A stretch of DNA of 64,000 bases from Hydrogenophilales bacterium 28-61-23. Lineage in GTDB: Bacteria; Pseudomonadota; Gammaproteobacteria; Burkholderiales; Thiobacillaceae. Of the stretch, positions 47,284 through 56,276 are shown piece by piece. The position numbers were made by a program, and so were the translations under genes. The stretch spans positions 248,001 through 312,000 of the forward strand of contig NCGJ01000002.1 in assembly GCA_002281555.1 (NCBI GenBank), written 5' to 3'. How positions within the stretch are numbered: position 1 is the first letter of the stretch; each line of letters opens with the position of its first letter. The notes under the pieces were generated by a model. It had not been told where the DNA came from. It made no database searches and saw only the letters and a program-made list of their open reading frames with translations.

Positions 47284-48840
47284 TTAATGCCGGAAATGCC
47301 GTACACCGGTAAATACCATCGCGATGCCATGTTCGTCCGCCGCCGCGATGACTTCATCGTCACGCATCGAGCCGCCGGGCTGGATCACGGCGGTAATGCC
47401 GGCGGCGGCGGCGTTGTCGAGGCCGTCGCGGAACGGGAAGAAGGCGTCGCTGGCCATGACCGAGCCGGGCACGGCCAGGCCGGCTTGTTCGGCCTTGATC
47501 GCGGCGATGCGGGCGGAGTTGACGCGGCTCATCTGGCCGGCGCCGACACCCACCGTCATGCGGTCCTTGGCGTAAACGATGGCGTTGGATTTGACGAACT
47601 TGGCGACACGCCAGGCGAACAGCAGGTCTTCCATTTCCTTCGGCGTCGGCGTCCGCTTGGTGACCACCTTCAACTCGCCGTGCAACAGGATGTCGGCGTC
47701 CTGCACCAACAGGCCGCCGGCGACGCGCTTCATGTCCATTTGTGCGACTCCGCCAGACCAGACACCGCATTCGAGCAGACGCACGTTTTTCTTGGCGGCG
47801 ACCGCCTCGCTGGCTTCCGGGCTGACTTCCGGCGCGATGATGACTTCGACGAACTGGCGCTCGACGATGGTCTTCGCGGTCTCGCCGTCGAGACGGCCAT
47901 TGAACGCGATGATGCCGCCGAACGCGGATTCCGGATCGGTCTGGTAGGCGCGGTTGTAGGCATCGAGCAGGTTGGCGCCATAGGCCACGCCGCACGGGTT
48001 GGCGTGCTTGACGATGACGCATGAAGGGGCCGCGTCGAACAGCTTGACGCATTCCAGCGCCGCGTCGGTGTCGGCGATGTTGTTGTAGGACAGTTCCTTG
48101 CCCTGAATCTGTTTCGCGCTGGCGATGGTGCCGGCCGGCGCATTGGCTTCGATATAGAAGGCGCCATTTTGATGCGGGTTTTCGCCGTAGCGGCAGGTCT
48201 GCGCGCGGGTGAATTGCAGCGTCAGCTTCTCGCCGAACTGCACCTTGCCACCATCGGGGGTGAGCGAGGTCAGGTAGTTGCTGATGTGGCCGTCGTACTG
48301 GGCGGTATGGGTGAACGCCTTTTTCGCCAGATCGAAGCGGGTGGCATCGCTCAACGCGCCGTTGTTCGCGCCCATCTCCGCGACTAGGCCAACGTAGTCA
48401 GCCGGGTCGGTGACGATGGCGACGTGCTTATAGTTCTTGGCCGATGAACGCACCATGGCCGGGCCGCCGATGTCGATGTTCTCGATGGCGTCGTCCAGCG
48501 TGTGTGGCTTCGACACCGTCTGCACGAACGGGTAGAGGTTGACGCAGACCAGATCGATGTAGCCCAGGCCGTGCTCGTTCATGGTGGCGACATGCGCGGC
48601 GTTGTCGCGCACCGCCAGAATGCCGGCATGCACTTTCGGGTGCAGCGTTTTCACGCGGCCGTCGAGCATTTCCGGAAAGCCGGTGAACTCGGACACGTCT
48701 TTCACCGCCAGGCCGGCATCGCGAATCGCCTTGGCGGTGCCGCCGGTGGAGAGGAGTTCGACACCTTGCGCGGCGAGCGCGCGGGCGAAATCGATGAGGC
48801 CGGTTTTATCGGAGACGGAGAGAAGGGCGCGTTTGATCAT
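47284..48840 (-). CDS. purH: Bifunctional AICAR formyltransferase / IMP cyclohydrolase
   Basis: 518 residues. The N-terminal MGS-like IMP cyclohydrolase domain has [48 protein letters not shown]. The C-terminal AICAR transformylase domain has [49 protein letters not shown] and [12 protein letters not shown]. It catalyses the last two steps of IMP synthesis. It lies downstream of fis and upstream of purD, with repeat elements on both sides. Confidence 0.97.
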   Translation of the reverse strand: MIKRALLSVSDKTGLIDFARALAAQGVELLSTGGTAKAIRDAGLAVKDVSEFTGFPEMLDGRVKTLHPKVHAGILAVRDNAAHVATMNEHGLGYIDLVCVNLYPFVQTVSKPHTLDDAIENIDIGGPAMVRSSAKNYKHVAIVTDPADYVGLVAEMGANNGALSDATRFDLAKKAFTHTAQYDGHISNYLTSLTPDGGKVQFGEKLTLQFTRAQTCRYGENPHQNGAFYIEANAPAGTIASAKQIQGKELSYNNIADTDAALECVKLFDAAPSCVIVKHANPCGVAYGANLLDAYNRAYQTDPESAFGGIIAFNGRLDGETAKTIVERQFVEVIIAPEVSPEASEAVAAKKNVRLLECGVWSGGVAQMDMKRVAGGLLVQDADILLHGELKVVTKRTPTPKEMEDLLFAWRVAKFVKSNAIVYAKDRMTVGVGAGQMSRVNSARIAAIKAEQAGLAVPGSVMASDAFFPFRDGLDNAAAAGITAVIQPGGSMRDDEVIAAADEHGIAMVFTGVRHFRH

Positions 48841-48864
48841 GCTGGATGCGGTGGATTGGAAAAC

Positions 48865-48936
48865 GTGAAAAGTGAAAGGTGGGATCGGTGAAATTACTTT
48901 TCACCGAAGCCGCGCAGCGGCAAGTCACCTTTCACG
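48865..48936. repeat. GTGAAA-type dispersed repeat, copy C (fis/purH)
   Basis: GTGAAAAGTGAAAGGTG on the left and GTCACCTTTCAC on the right, with TTTTCACCG and CGCGCAGCGG between. It occupies the 98-bp gap between fis and purH, 2 bp from the fis stop codon. Confidence 0.7.
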
Positions 48937-48938
48937 CC

Positions 48939-49214
48939 TTATTTGATGCCGTGCTGCTGCATTTTCTTGCGCAGCGTGTTGCGGTTGATGCTGAGCCAAT
49001 CGGCGGCGCGGCTCTGGTTGCTGCCGGCGCGGTCGAGGATGACTTCCAGCATCGGCTTTTCGACGCAGTTGAGCACCATCTCGTAAATGCCGGCTGGCGG
49101 CTCGCCATCCAGATCCTTGAAGTATTTGTGCAATTCGCGCCTGACACAGGAGGCGAGTTCGCTTTCATCGATCATCGGGGGTTCCATGGTGCGGAGTACC
49201 TCGGCGTCACTCAT
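48939..49214 (-). CDS. fis: Fis-family DNA-binding protein
   Basis: 91 residues, close to E. coli Fis in length. The C-terminal helix-turn-helix is strong: VLDRAGSNQSRAADWLSINRNTLRKKMQQHG. The N-terminal dimerisation part (ASCVRRELHKYFKDLDGEPP) is looser. Fis bends DNA and regulates growth-rate-dependent genes. The start overlaps the dusB stop (ATGA), the classic dusB-fis pairing. Confidence 0.93.
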   Translation of the reverse strand: MSDAEVLRTMEPPMIDESELASCVRRELHKYFKDLDGEPPAGIYEMVLNCVEKPMLEVILDRAGSNQSRAADWLSINRNTLRKKMQQHGIK

Positions 49215-50254
49215 GCCGCGGCGCGTTGGTCCGGCGCGGCGTCGAGAAAGTCGGGCTCCGCGCGATAGATCAGTCGGCTGGAGCGTTCGCGCGTGCGCCA
49301 GAAAAAATCGTTTACCGCCCCGAGTTGGGCATGCGTGCCTTCGAGCTGATTCATGGTGTGGCGGAAGCTGGCCGAATCGGCCAGACCGCGGGTGTACCAG
49401 GCAATGTGTTTGCGCGCCATGCGGCTGCCGGCGAGTTCGCCGTAAAAGCGATAAAGATCGTCCAGATGTTCGAGCAGGACGTTGTGAATCTCGGCCACCT
49501 CCGGCGCGGGAAGGTGCTCGCCGTGGGCCAGAAAATGGCTGATTTCACGGAACAGCCAAGGCCGGCCCTGCGCCGCGCGGCCGATCATGATGGCGTCGGC
49601 GCCGGTGTTGTCCAGTACGAATTTGGCTTTTTCCGGCGTGGTGATGTCGCCGTTGGCGATGATCGGAATGCGTGCTTCCGCCTTCACGGCGGCGATGGTT
49701 TCGTATTCGGCGTCGCCCGAATAACCGCAGGCGCGGGTGCGGCCGTGGATCGCCAGCGCCTGGATGCCCGATTCCTGCGCGATATGCAGAATCCTCAAAG
49801 CGTTGCGGTGCGATTTGTCCCAGCCGGTGCGAATCTTCAGCGTGACCGGGGTTTCCGGCACGGCTTGCACGACAGTTTCGAGTATGCGCGCCACCAGCGG
49901 TTCATCCTGAAGCAGCGCGGAGCCGGCCATGACGTTGCAGACTTTCTTGGCCGGGCAGCCCATGTTGATGTCGATGATCGCCGCGCCACGCTCGGCGTTG
50001 TAGCGCGCGGCTTGCGCCATCATCGCCGGGTCGGCGCCGGCGATTTGAACGGATACGGGCTCCACCTCGCCTTCGTGGTTGGCGCGGCGCTGGGTCTTTT
50101 TCGAGCCATACAGCAGCGAGTTGGAGGTCACCATTTCGCTCACCGCCATGCCCGCGCCCATCTGTTTGCACAGCTGGCGGAATGGCCGATCGGTCACCCC
50201 GGCCATGGGCGCGACGATCAGATTATTCTTGAGCCGGTAGGGGCCGATCTGCAT
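49211..50254 (-). CDS. dusB: tRNA-dihydrouridine synthase B
   Basis: 347 residues from the ATG at 50254 (MQIGPYRLKNNLIVAPMAGV); an earlier in-frame start adds 16 residues of unlike sequence. The FMN-barrel signature is DRPFRQLCKQMGAGMAVSEM. IDINMGCPAKKVCNVMAGSAL carries the catalytic cysteine. IHGRTRACGYSGDAEY and MIGRAAQGRPWLFREI follow. It reduces uridines in tRNA using NADPH. It is followed, overlapping by ATGA, by fis. Confidence 0.95.
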   Translation of the reverse strand: MQIGPYRLKNNLIVAPMAGVTDRPFRQLCKQMGAGMAVSEMVTSNSLLYGSKKTQRRANHEGEVEPVSVQIAGADPAMMAQAARYNAERGAAIIDINMGCPAKKVCNVMAGSALLQDEPLVARILETVVQAVPETPVTLKIRTGWDKSHRNALRILHIAQESGIQALAIHGRTRACGYSGDAEYETIAAVKAEARIPIIANGDITTPEKAKFVLDNTGADAIMIGRAAQGRPWLFREISHFLAHGEHLPAPEVAEIHNVLLEHLDDLYRFYGELAGSRMARKHIAWYTRGLADSASFRHTMNQLEGTHAQLGAVNDFFWRTRERSSRLIYRAEPDFLDAAPDQRAAA

Positions 50255-50553
50255 GGAAAAGTTAACGCCTGGACGAAACGGAATTGCGGATTTTATACGC
50301 AACCGGGCGTCGGCAAAAGCGCGTACATGGTCTGTTTCTTGTACTGCAGACCCAGTTCCATATTGGGCAATACTTCAGGTTCTTGTTGCGCCAGCCGCGT
50401 TGGCCGCGCTAGCTTTAGGGGATTGTTGGATCGACAATATCGGCCGCATGCCGCTTTTCAGGGAACTGTCATGCGGGCGCGTCTGTGTATGCATCATGAC
50501 GGAGTCAAGCTTCGTTCAATCGACCACAAACTGAGACAGCAAGGATAGCCACC
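50255..50553. other. Intergenic region upstream of dusB and the REC-PAS-GGDEF-EAL gene
   Basis: 299 bp between divergent genes. No tRNA, repeat or strong promoter was identified. It must carry the promoters of the dusB-fis-purHD operon and of the regulator gene. Confidence 0.4.
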
Positions 50554-52623
50554 ATGTCGGACGCATTTTCCAGCGAGTTGACTTCAGCCCGCGTACTGGT
50601 GGTGGAAGACGGCGCGGCGTTGAGCCTGTTGATGCAAAAAACCATTGCGGCCGGCGGAGCCGAAGTGCGCGCCGCCGCCAATGGCGCCGAGGGGCTCTCG
50701 ATCTGGCGCGCCTGGCAACCGGATCTGGTGGTTACCGATATCGACATGCCGGTCATGGATGGTCTGGCCATGAGCCAGGCGATACGCGCCGACAATCCGG
50801 ATGCACAGATCGTCGTCGTCAGCGCTTCTTCCGATATCGGCCACCTGCGCCAGGCGCTCGATATCGGCGTCGATCGCTATGTGCTCAAACCGCTTGACGT
50901 CCATCTGCTCGAAGACGCGGTCAGCAAATGTCTGCGCGACGCCACGCGCTTACGTGACTTGCGACTGGCCAGACTGGCATTCGACTCCGCCAGCGAGGGC
51001 ATGATGGTGACCGACGCCGAAGGCTTGATTCTGGCGGTCAACCCGGCGTTCAGTGAGATCAGCGGCTATCGCGCCGACGAAGCGGTCGGAAAAACCCCCG
51101 CCATCCTGGCATCCGGCGAACATGACAAGGATTTTTTCCGGCGTATGCGTGACATCCTGACCAGCGCCGGACGCTGGTCGGGAGAAGTGATCAATCGACG
51201 CAAGTCCGGCGAGCTTTACTCGGAATGGCTTTCCGTCGTCGCCGTCAGCGGGGTCGGCGGCCGCATCACCCGCTATGTCGGTCTGTTTTCCGACATCACC
51301 GAACGCAAACGCGAAGAAGACCACATCCGCCGTCTGGCCCATTTCGATGCGCTGACCGGCCTGCCCAACCGTACCCTGTTCGCCGATCGATTGCGTCGCA
51401 TGCTGTCCCTGCTGGAGCGGCGCAACGGCCAGATGGCCTTGCTTTACCTCGATCTCGATCGTTTCAAGCCGGTCAACGACGAATATGGCCACGCGTTCGG
51501 CGACAAGGTCTTGATCGAAGTCGCCCGACGCATGTCCGCCTGTGTGCGCGACAGCGACACCCTGAGCCGGCGCGGAGGCGATGAATTCGTCGCGCTATTG
51601 GAAAGCTCCGACCCCAAGAGCAGCGCCGCGCTGGTCAGCCGCAAACTGATCGACGCCATCGCGCGGCCATTTTTGATCGATGGCCGCACCGTCAACATCG
51701 GCGCCAGCATCGGCGCGGCGATGTATCCCACCGACAGCGATGATGCCGAAGGCCTGTTGGAAGCGGCTGACCAAGCTCTCTACAACGCCAAGCAAGATGG
51801 GCGCGGCGACTTCCGTTTCTACCGCCACGAAGACCAGTCCGTCGCGCAGGCCCAGCTTTCTCTCGATGACGCCTTACGGCGCGGACGCGATGAAGATCGC
51901 TTTCAATTGCGCTTCCTGCCGGAAATCGACCTGGTCAGCGGGCGTGTCACGCGCATCGAAATGTTGCTGCGCTTCCAGCATCCGGACTTGGGGTTGCTCG
52001 ACGCCGACCGTTTTGTCGAGCACGCCGAAAAGCTCGGCTTGATGCCGGGCCTGGGCATCGAATCCCTGCGCATCGCGGCTGAAACGCTCGCCCGTTCAGG
52101 TCTGCGCGACATCGGCCTGAGCATGGATCTATCGGCTCGCCAACTGGCCGCGCTCGCCGACCCCGCGCCGGTTCTGGCGGCGTTGAGCAGCAGTGGCCTG
52201 AACCCGGGCGCGGTGTCCTTCGAATGCCCGGAAAGCGCGCTAACCCGGAATGACGAGGGGCTGCGCGGCCTGTATGCGCTTGCGCAAGCCGGCTTCCAAT
52301 GCACGCTGGACGACTTTGGCGCCGGTTATTGTTCGTTCGCCTTGTTGCAGCAATTGCCGCTCACCGCGCTCAAGATCGACCTGACCTTCATCGAGGAAAT
52401 CGACCACAACCCGCAAAGCCGCGAACTGGTTGCCGCGCTCCTCGCCTTCGGCAAACGGCTCGGCTTGCGCACGATCGCCGAAGGCGTAAACAGGGCCGAG
52501 CAACTCCAATTCTTGCGCGCCAACGGCTGCGATGCCGCTCAGGGCTTCCTGTTTGGCCAGCCCCTGGCGGCGGAAGAACTCGACGGCTATATCAAGGCGG
52601 AAAGCTGGCGTCGGCAGTTGTAG
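50554..52623 (+). CDS. Response regulator with PAS, GGDEF and degenerate EAL domains
   Basis: 689 residues. Receiver domain (VLVVEDG, phospho-acceptor D62 in VVTDIDMP, VLKP lysine), PAS ~135-255 (ITERKREED end), GGDEF (RRGGDEFVALL) and EAL ~430-680. In the EAL domain the signature reads IEMLLRF instead of EALxR. The usual metal-site Asn is Asp (SMDLSARQL). FECPESAL, TLDDFGAGYCSF, LKID and IAEGV are kept. It may bind c-di-GMP without efficient hydrolysis, while the cyclase domain looks intact. It is transcribed alone. Its sensor kinase is not in the window. Confidence 0.92.
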   Translation: MSDAFSSELTSARVLVVEDGAALSLLMQKTIAAGGAEVRAAANGAEGLSIWRAWQPDLVVTDIDMPVMDGLAMSQAIRADNPDAQIVVVSASSDIGHLRQALDIGVDRYVLKPLDVHLLEDAVSKCLRDATRLRDLRLARLAFDSASEGMMVTDAEGLILAVNPAFSEISGYRADEAVGKTPAILASGEHDKDFFRRMRDILTSAGRWSGEVINRRKSGELYSEWLSVVAVSGVGGRITRYVGLFSDITERKREEDHIRRLAHFDALTGLPNRTLFADRLRRMLSLLERRNGQMALLYLDLDRFKPVNDEYGHAFGDKVLIEVARRMSACVRDSDTLSRRGGDEFVALLESSDPKSSAALVSRKLIDAIARPFLIDGRTVNIGASIGAAMYPTDSDDAEGLLEAADQALYNAKQDGRGDFRFYRHEDQSVAQAQLSLDDALRRGRDEDRFQLRFLPEIDLVSGRVTRIEMLLRFQHPDLGLLDADRFVEHAEKLGLMPGLGIESLRIAAETLARSGLRDIGLSMDLSARQLAALADPAPVLAALSSSGLNPGAVSFECPESALTRNDEGLRGLYALAQAGFQCTLDDFGAGYCSFALLQQLPLTALKIDLTFIEEIDHNPQSRELVAALLAFGKRLGLRTIAEGVNRAEQLQFLRANGCDAAQGFLFGQPLAAEELDGYIKAESWRRQL

Positions 52624-52641
52624 CGGGCCTGCTGCAGATAA

Positions 52642-53433
52642 TCAGGCCGCCTTCTTCAGGTGCTTCTGATACAGGAACTCCAGCACCTGGCCGCGCAGAT
52701 GGTGATAGGCCGGGTTTTCCGCCAGTTTCAGACGGTCGCGCGGGCGTGGCAGGTCGACTTCCAGGATTTCGCCGATGGTCGCGGACGGGCCGTTGGTCAT
52801 CATCACGATGCGGTCCGACAGCAGCACGGCCTCGTCCACGTCGTGCGTCACCATCAAGGTGGTGGCCTGGGTTTCCTTGACGATGCGCATCAGCTCATCC
52901 TGCAGGCCGGCGCGGGTCAACGCATCGAGTGCGCCGAACGGTTCGTCCAGCAATAGCACTTTCGGTTCCATCGCCAGCGCGCGGGCGATGCCGACGCGCT
53001 GTTTCATGCCGCCGGAGATTTCGTTGGGATGCTTGTGGATGGCATGGCTCAAGCCGACGAGTTCCAACGCGGCCTGAGTGCGTTCCTTCAGTTTGCTCTT
53101 GGGCTCCTTGGCGCCGAATACCCGCTCCACCGCCAGGTAGACGTTGCCGAAGCAGGTCAGCCAGGGCAGCAGGCTATGGTTCTGGAACACCACGCCGCGT
53201 TCCGGTCCCGGCCCCTTGATTTCCTTGTCCGACAGCAGCAGCACGCCTTGGGTCGGTTCGGTCAGTCCGGCGACCAGATTCAGCAGCGTGGATTTGCCGC
53301 AGCCGGAGTGGCCGATCAGCGCGATGAACTCGCCCTGTTTGACGTCCAGGTTGATGTCGGTCAGCGCGGTGAATTTGCCCTTTTTGGTGTCGAACACCAT
53401 CTTGGCGTTGTCGATGTGCAGGTAGCTGTGCAT
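52642..53433 (-). CDS. nrtD: Nitrate ABC transporter ATP-binding protein
   Basis: 263 residues from ATG 53433, preceded by GGAG at 6 bp; an upstream ATG at 53445 is the alternative. ABC motifs: Walker A GHSGCGKST, signature EISGGMKQRVGIARAL, Walker B VLLLDEPFGALD and the switch VTHDVDEAVLLSDR. It belongs to the nitrate/sulfonate/taurine importer ATPase group (NrtD/TauB/SsuB) and powers nitrate uptake with NrtA and NrtB. There is no NrtC. It is the last gene of nrtA-globin-nrtB-nrtD. Confidence 0.93.
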   Translation of the reverse strand: MHSYLHIDNAKMVFDTKKGKFTALTDINLDVKQGEFIALIGHSGCGKSTLLNLVAGLTEPTQGVLLLSDKEIKGPGPERGVVFQNHSLLPWLTCFGNVYLAVERVFGAKEPKSKLKERTQAALELVGLSHAIHKHPNEISGGMKQRVGIARALAMEPKVLLLDEPFGALDALTRAGLQDELMRIVKETQATTLMVTHDVDEAVLLSDRIVMMTNGPSATIGEILEVDLPRPRDRLKLAENPAYHHLRGQVLEFLYQKHLKKAA

Positions 53434-53447
53434 TTGAAACTCCATGT

Positions 53448-53555
53448 AGGGTGATGCGGCTGCGCCGCTGGTGAAATGTGAAACGTGAAGGGTGATGCGG
53501 CTGCGCCGCTGGTGAAACGTCAGGTGTGCGCTTTTCACATTTCACCCTTCCCCCT
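53448..53555. repeat. GTGAAA-type dispersed repeat, copy D (nrtB/nrtD), with internal tandem duplication
   Basis: Contains GTGAAATGTGAAACGTGAAG on one side and CTTTTCACATTTCACCCTTC on the other. A 29-bp unit beginning AGGGTGATGCGGCTGCGCCG is present twice (53448-53476 and 53489-53517, period 41 bp). It fills the nrtB/nrtD gap. Confidence 0.75.
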
Positions 53556-54473
53556 TCACTCGTAATTGAAGCGATTCGCGATCATCACCAGCACCTGTTC
53601 CAGCAGCAGGCCGACGATGCCGACGATGAAGATGGCGATCAGGATGTGTTCGACGTTCAGGTTGTTCCACTCGTCCCAGACCCAGAAACCGAGGCCGGTG
53701 CCGCCGGTGAGCATTTCGGCGGCGACGATGACCAGCCAGGCCACGCCGATGGACAGGCGGATGCCGGTCATCAGATGCGGCAGCACCGATGGGAACAGGA
53801 TGCGGGTGAATATCTTCCACTCGGACAGATTCAGCACCCGCGCCACGTTGAGGTAATCCTGCGGTACGCGCGAAACTCCGGCGGCGGTGTTCAGGATGAT
53901 CGGCCAGATGCTGGAGATGAAGATCACCCACAAGGATGCGGGCTCGGTCTCCTTGAACACGTACAGGCCGATGGGCAGCCAGGCCAGCGGCGACACCGGA
54001 CGCAGCAGGCTGATGATGGGCGAGGCCATGCCGGAGAGGAACTGGAAGCGGCCGATCATGAAACCGAGCGGAATGCCGACCAGCGCGGCCAGACCGAAGC
54101 CGGCGCCGACGCGGTAGAGGGAATGCAGGATGTTCCAGCCGATGCCCTTGTCGTTCGGGCCGTTGTCGTAGAACGGGTCGGCGAACAGCAGCTTGGCCGA
54201 TTCCCAGGTCTTGGCCGGGCCGGGCAGGCCGCTCTCGCCGCCGCTGACCGAGACCATCTGCCAGAGCAGGATGAACAGCGCGATACCGAGGATGGGCGGC
54301 AACACGGCGCGGAAGAATTTTCCGATGGCTTCGGCAAAAGCCAGTCCGCGCTCGGTTTGCAGAAAGGGTGTGGGGCGCGCTTCGGCTACGGAAACGGCCG
54401 CTGGCAACGGGGTGGTATCGGGCGAGTTCATGATGTCTTTCAGACTGTTTTCGTTGATGGTCACGGCGCTCAT
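53556..54473 (-). CDS. nrtB: Nitrate ABC transporter permease
   Basis: 305 residues. A ~65-residue hydrophilic N-terminus is followed by about six membrane helices (AVLPPILGIALFILLWQMV first). The binding-protein-dependent permease signature is around NVARVLNLSEWKIFTRILFP (EAA-like loop). The sequence matches the NrtB family of nitrate importers. A good ribosome binding site (CAGGAGA) precedes the ATG. It is downstream of the globin gene, with a strong 15-bp hairpin between them. Confidence 0.92.
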   Translation of the reverse strand: MSAVTINENSLKDIMNSPDTTPLPAAVSVAEARPTPFLQTERGLAFAEAIGKFFRAVLPPILGIALFILLWQMVSVSGGESGLPGPAKTWESAKLLFADPFYDNGPNDKGIGWNILHSLYRVGAGFGLAALVGIPLGFMIGRFQFLSGMASPIISLLRPVSPLAWLPIGLYVFKETEPASLWVIFISSIWPIILNTAAGVSRVPQDYLNVARVLNLSEWKIFTRILFPSVLPHLMTGIRLSIGVAWLVIVAAEMLTGGTGLGFWVWDEWNNLNVEHILIAIFIVGIVGLLLEQVLVMIANRFNYE

Positions 54474-54500
54474 GGCGGTCTCCTGAGTAACGACTGTGCC

Positions 54501-54542
54501 TTCCGGCCGCTTGCCCGCGCTTGTCGGCGGGCAGGGCCGGAA
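54501..54542 (-). other. Strong hairpin between globin gene and nrtB
   Basis: TTCCGGCC pairs with GGCCGGAA and TGCCCGC with GCGGGCA: two stacked stems of 8 and 7 bp with an 8-nt loop and small bulges. There is no T-run, so it is unlikely to terminate. It may stabilise or set the ends of the upstream nrtA-globin mRNA, giving more binding protein than permease. Confidence 0.55.
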
Positions 54543-54545
54543 CTG

Positions 54546-54959
54546 TTACGCCGGAGCGTAGGCTGCCTGTTTCATGGCGGATGCCAGCGTGCCGTAGGCT
54601 TCCAGCCATGCATCCTCGACGGCCGGGGTGAACTGCTCGCCCAAGCCCTTGCCCAGAGTCCAGATCAGGGCGCTGCCCACGGTGTCGTAATGCGCTTCCG
54701 TTACGCCGTATGCGACATGGCGACGTCCCATTTCCTCGATCGTCTCAAGAATCGGGGCGAGCTTGTCCAGACTGTTGACGACCGTGTTGAGCATCGCCAT
54801 CAGCTTGCGGCCTTGCTCGACCATATCGCCCTTGAACAGGGCGCGCAGGGCAGGATCGAGTTCGAACAACTGGCCGTAGAACAACTGCGCCGCTGTGTCC
54901 TTGATCGGGAGAACCTGCTGCCAGCTAGTGCGCACCAGTGCAATTTTTTCGGGTGTCAT
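54546..54959 (-). CDS. Single-domain bacterial haemoglobin (globin)
   Basis: 137 residues. It resembles the globin domain of flavohaemoglobins and Vitreoscilla haemoglobin: LVRTSWQQVLPIKDTAAQLFYGQLFE with Tyr28 at B10, proximal-type H81 (GRRHVAYGV) and a C-terminal WLEAYGTLASAM. No FAD/NAD reductase domain is attached. Such globins bind O2 and NO. Its position between nrtA and nrtB suggests a role against NO or nitrosative stress arising from nitrate or nitrite reduction (inference). Confidence 0.9.
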   Translation of the reverse strand: MTPEKIALVRTSWQQVLPIKDTAAQLFYGQLFELDPALRALFKGDMVEQGRKLMAMLNTVVNSLDKLAPILETIEEMGRRHVAYGVTEAHYDTVGSALIWTLGKGLGEQFTPAVEDAWLEAYGTLASAMKQAAYAPA

Positions 54960-54983
54960 GACAATGCCTTTTCTTGAGTGAAA

Positions 54984-56264
54984 TTAAGCTTTGATCTTGA
55001 AGCCGTCGGCATACGCCTTCGGGTTCTTGCCGTCCCAGACCACGCCGTCGATCAGCTTGGACGTGCGCATCTCGGACTTCGGCAGCGGCGTCTTGGTCAT
55101 CGCGGCGGCTTCCTTGTACAGCTTGATCTGGTTCACCTGCTTGGCCACGGCCAGGTAATCCGGGTGTTCCTTCAGCAAACCCCAGCGCTTGTGCTGGGTC
55201 AGGAACCACATGCCGTCCGACAGGTAGGGGAAGTTGACCTTGCCGTCGTTGAAGAACTTCATGTAGTTGGCGTCCTGCCATTTCTTGCCGATGCCGTTGT
55301 CGTACTGGCCCAGCATGCGGTCTTCGATGACGTCGAACTCGGTATTCACATAACCCTTGCCGGAAATGATGCGGGCGGTTTCCGAGCGGTTGCTCATGGT
55401 GTCGATGTACTTCGAGGCATCCAGGATCGCGGCGATCATGGCGCGGGTGGTGTTGGGGTACTTCTGCACGAACTCCAGCGTCGTGCCGAGCACCTTTTCC
55501 GGGTGATCGGTCCAGATATCCTGGCTGGTCGCGGCGGTGAAGCCGATCTTGTCGTGAATGGCGCGCGCGTTCCACGGCTCGCCGACGCAGTAACCGTCCA
55601 TCTTGTCGACGCGCATGTTGGCGACCATCTGCGGCGGCGGCACGGTAATCACCTTCACTTCCTTGAACGGGTCGATGCCGTAATTTGCCATCCAGTAATA
55701 CAGCCACATGGCATGGGTGCCGGTGGGGAAGGTCTGGGCGAAAGTCCATTCCTTCGGCTCGGCCTTGACCAGTTTGGCCAGGCCGGCGCCATCGACGACG
55801 CCCTTGGCCTTGAGCTGGTTGTTCAGCGTGATGGCCTGGCCGTTGTGGTTCAGGTTCATCAACACGGCCATGTCTTTCTTCGCCCCGCCGATACCGAGTT
55901 GCAGGCCGTAGACCAAGCCGTAGAGCACATGCGCCGCGTCCAGTTCGCCGTTGCTCAACTTGTCGCGCACGCCGGCCCAGGACGCTTCCTTGCTCGGCAC
56001 GATCTTGATGCCGTACTTCTTGTCGAAGCCCTTCTCGGCGGCCATGACGACGCTGGCGCAATCGGTCAGCGGAATGAAGCCGATCTTGATTTCGGTCTTT
56101 TCCGGTGCATCGGAACCGGCGGCCCAGGCGGCGCTGCGTACACCGGGGGGGACTAGAGACATGATGGCTGCGGCGGCTGACATTCCTGCGGCTTTCTTCA
56201 AAAAATCACGTTTACCGTCGTTGACGACGACCAGGTTGCTGCTGGGCGGAAGCGGGTTATCCAT
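54984..56264 (-). CDS. nrtA: Nitrate ABC transporter substrate-binding protein
   Basis: 426 residues from ATG 56264, preceded by TTGGAG at 8 bp; an upstream ATG lies within the leader hairpin. The N-terminus has a Tat-like signal (GKRDFLKKAAGMSAAAAIMS; KR in place of RR) with cleavage near AWAAG. The mature protein follows NrtA/CmpA: EIKIGFIPLTDCASVVMAAE, KEASWAGVRDKLSNGELDAAHVL, YCVGEPWNARAIHDKIGF, and a C-terminal KLIDGVVWDGKNPKAYADGF. It captures nitrate (or nitrite) in the periplasm. Expression is probably controlled by the leader described separately. Confidence 0.94.
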   Translation of the reverse strand: MDNPLPPSSNLVVVNDGKRDFLKKAAGMSAAAAIMSLVPPGVRSAAWAAGSDAPEKTEIKIGFIPLTDCASVVMAAEKGFDKKYGIKIVPSKEASWAGVRDKLSNGELDAAHVLYGLVYGLQLGIGGAKKDMAVLMNLNHNGQAITLNNQLKAKGVVDGAGLAKLVKAEPKEWTFAQTFPTGTHAMWLYYWMANYGIDPFKEVKVITVPPPQMVANMRVDKMDGYCVGEPWNARAIHDKIGFTAATSQDIWTDHPEKVLGTTLEFVQKYPNTTRAMIAAILDASKYIDTMSNRSETARIISGKGYVNTEFDVIEDRMLGQYDNGIGKKWQDANYMKFFNDGKVNFPYLSDGMWFLTQHKRWGLLKEHPDYLAVAKQVNQIKLYKEAAAMTKTPLPKSEMRTSKLIDGVVWDGKNPKAYADGFKIKA

Positions 56265-56276
56265 TTCTTTGACTCC

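Noticed and set aside
52626-52648. GGCCTG/CAGGCC stem between the convergent REC-PAS-GGDEF-EAL gene and nrtD as a terminator
   Set aside because: Only 6 bp, no T-run, and it overlaps the nrtD stop codon.
53448-53555. Tandem repeats considered as a CRISPR array
   Set aside because: Only two units, a 12-bp remainder between them, no cas genes, and the units belong to the dispersed GTGAAA repeat family.
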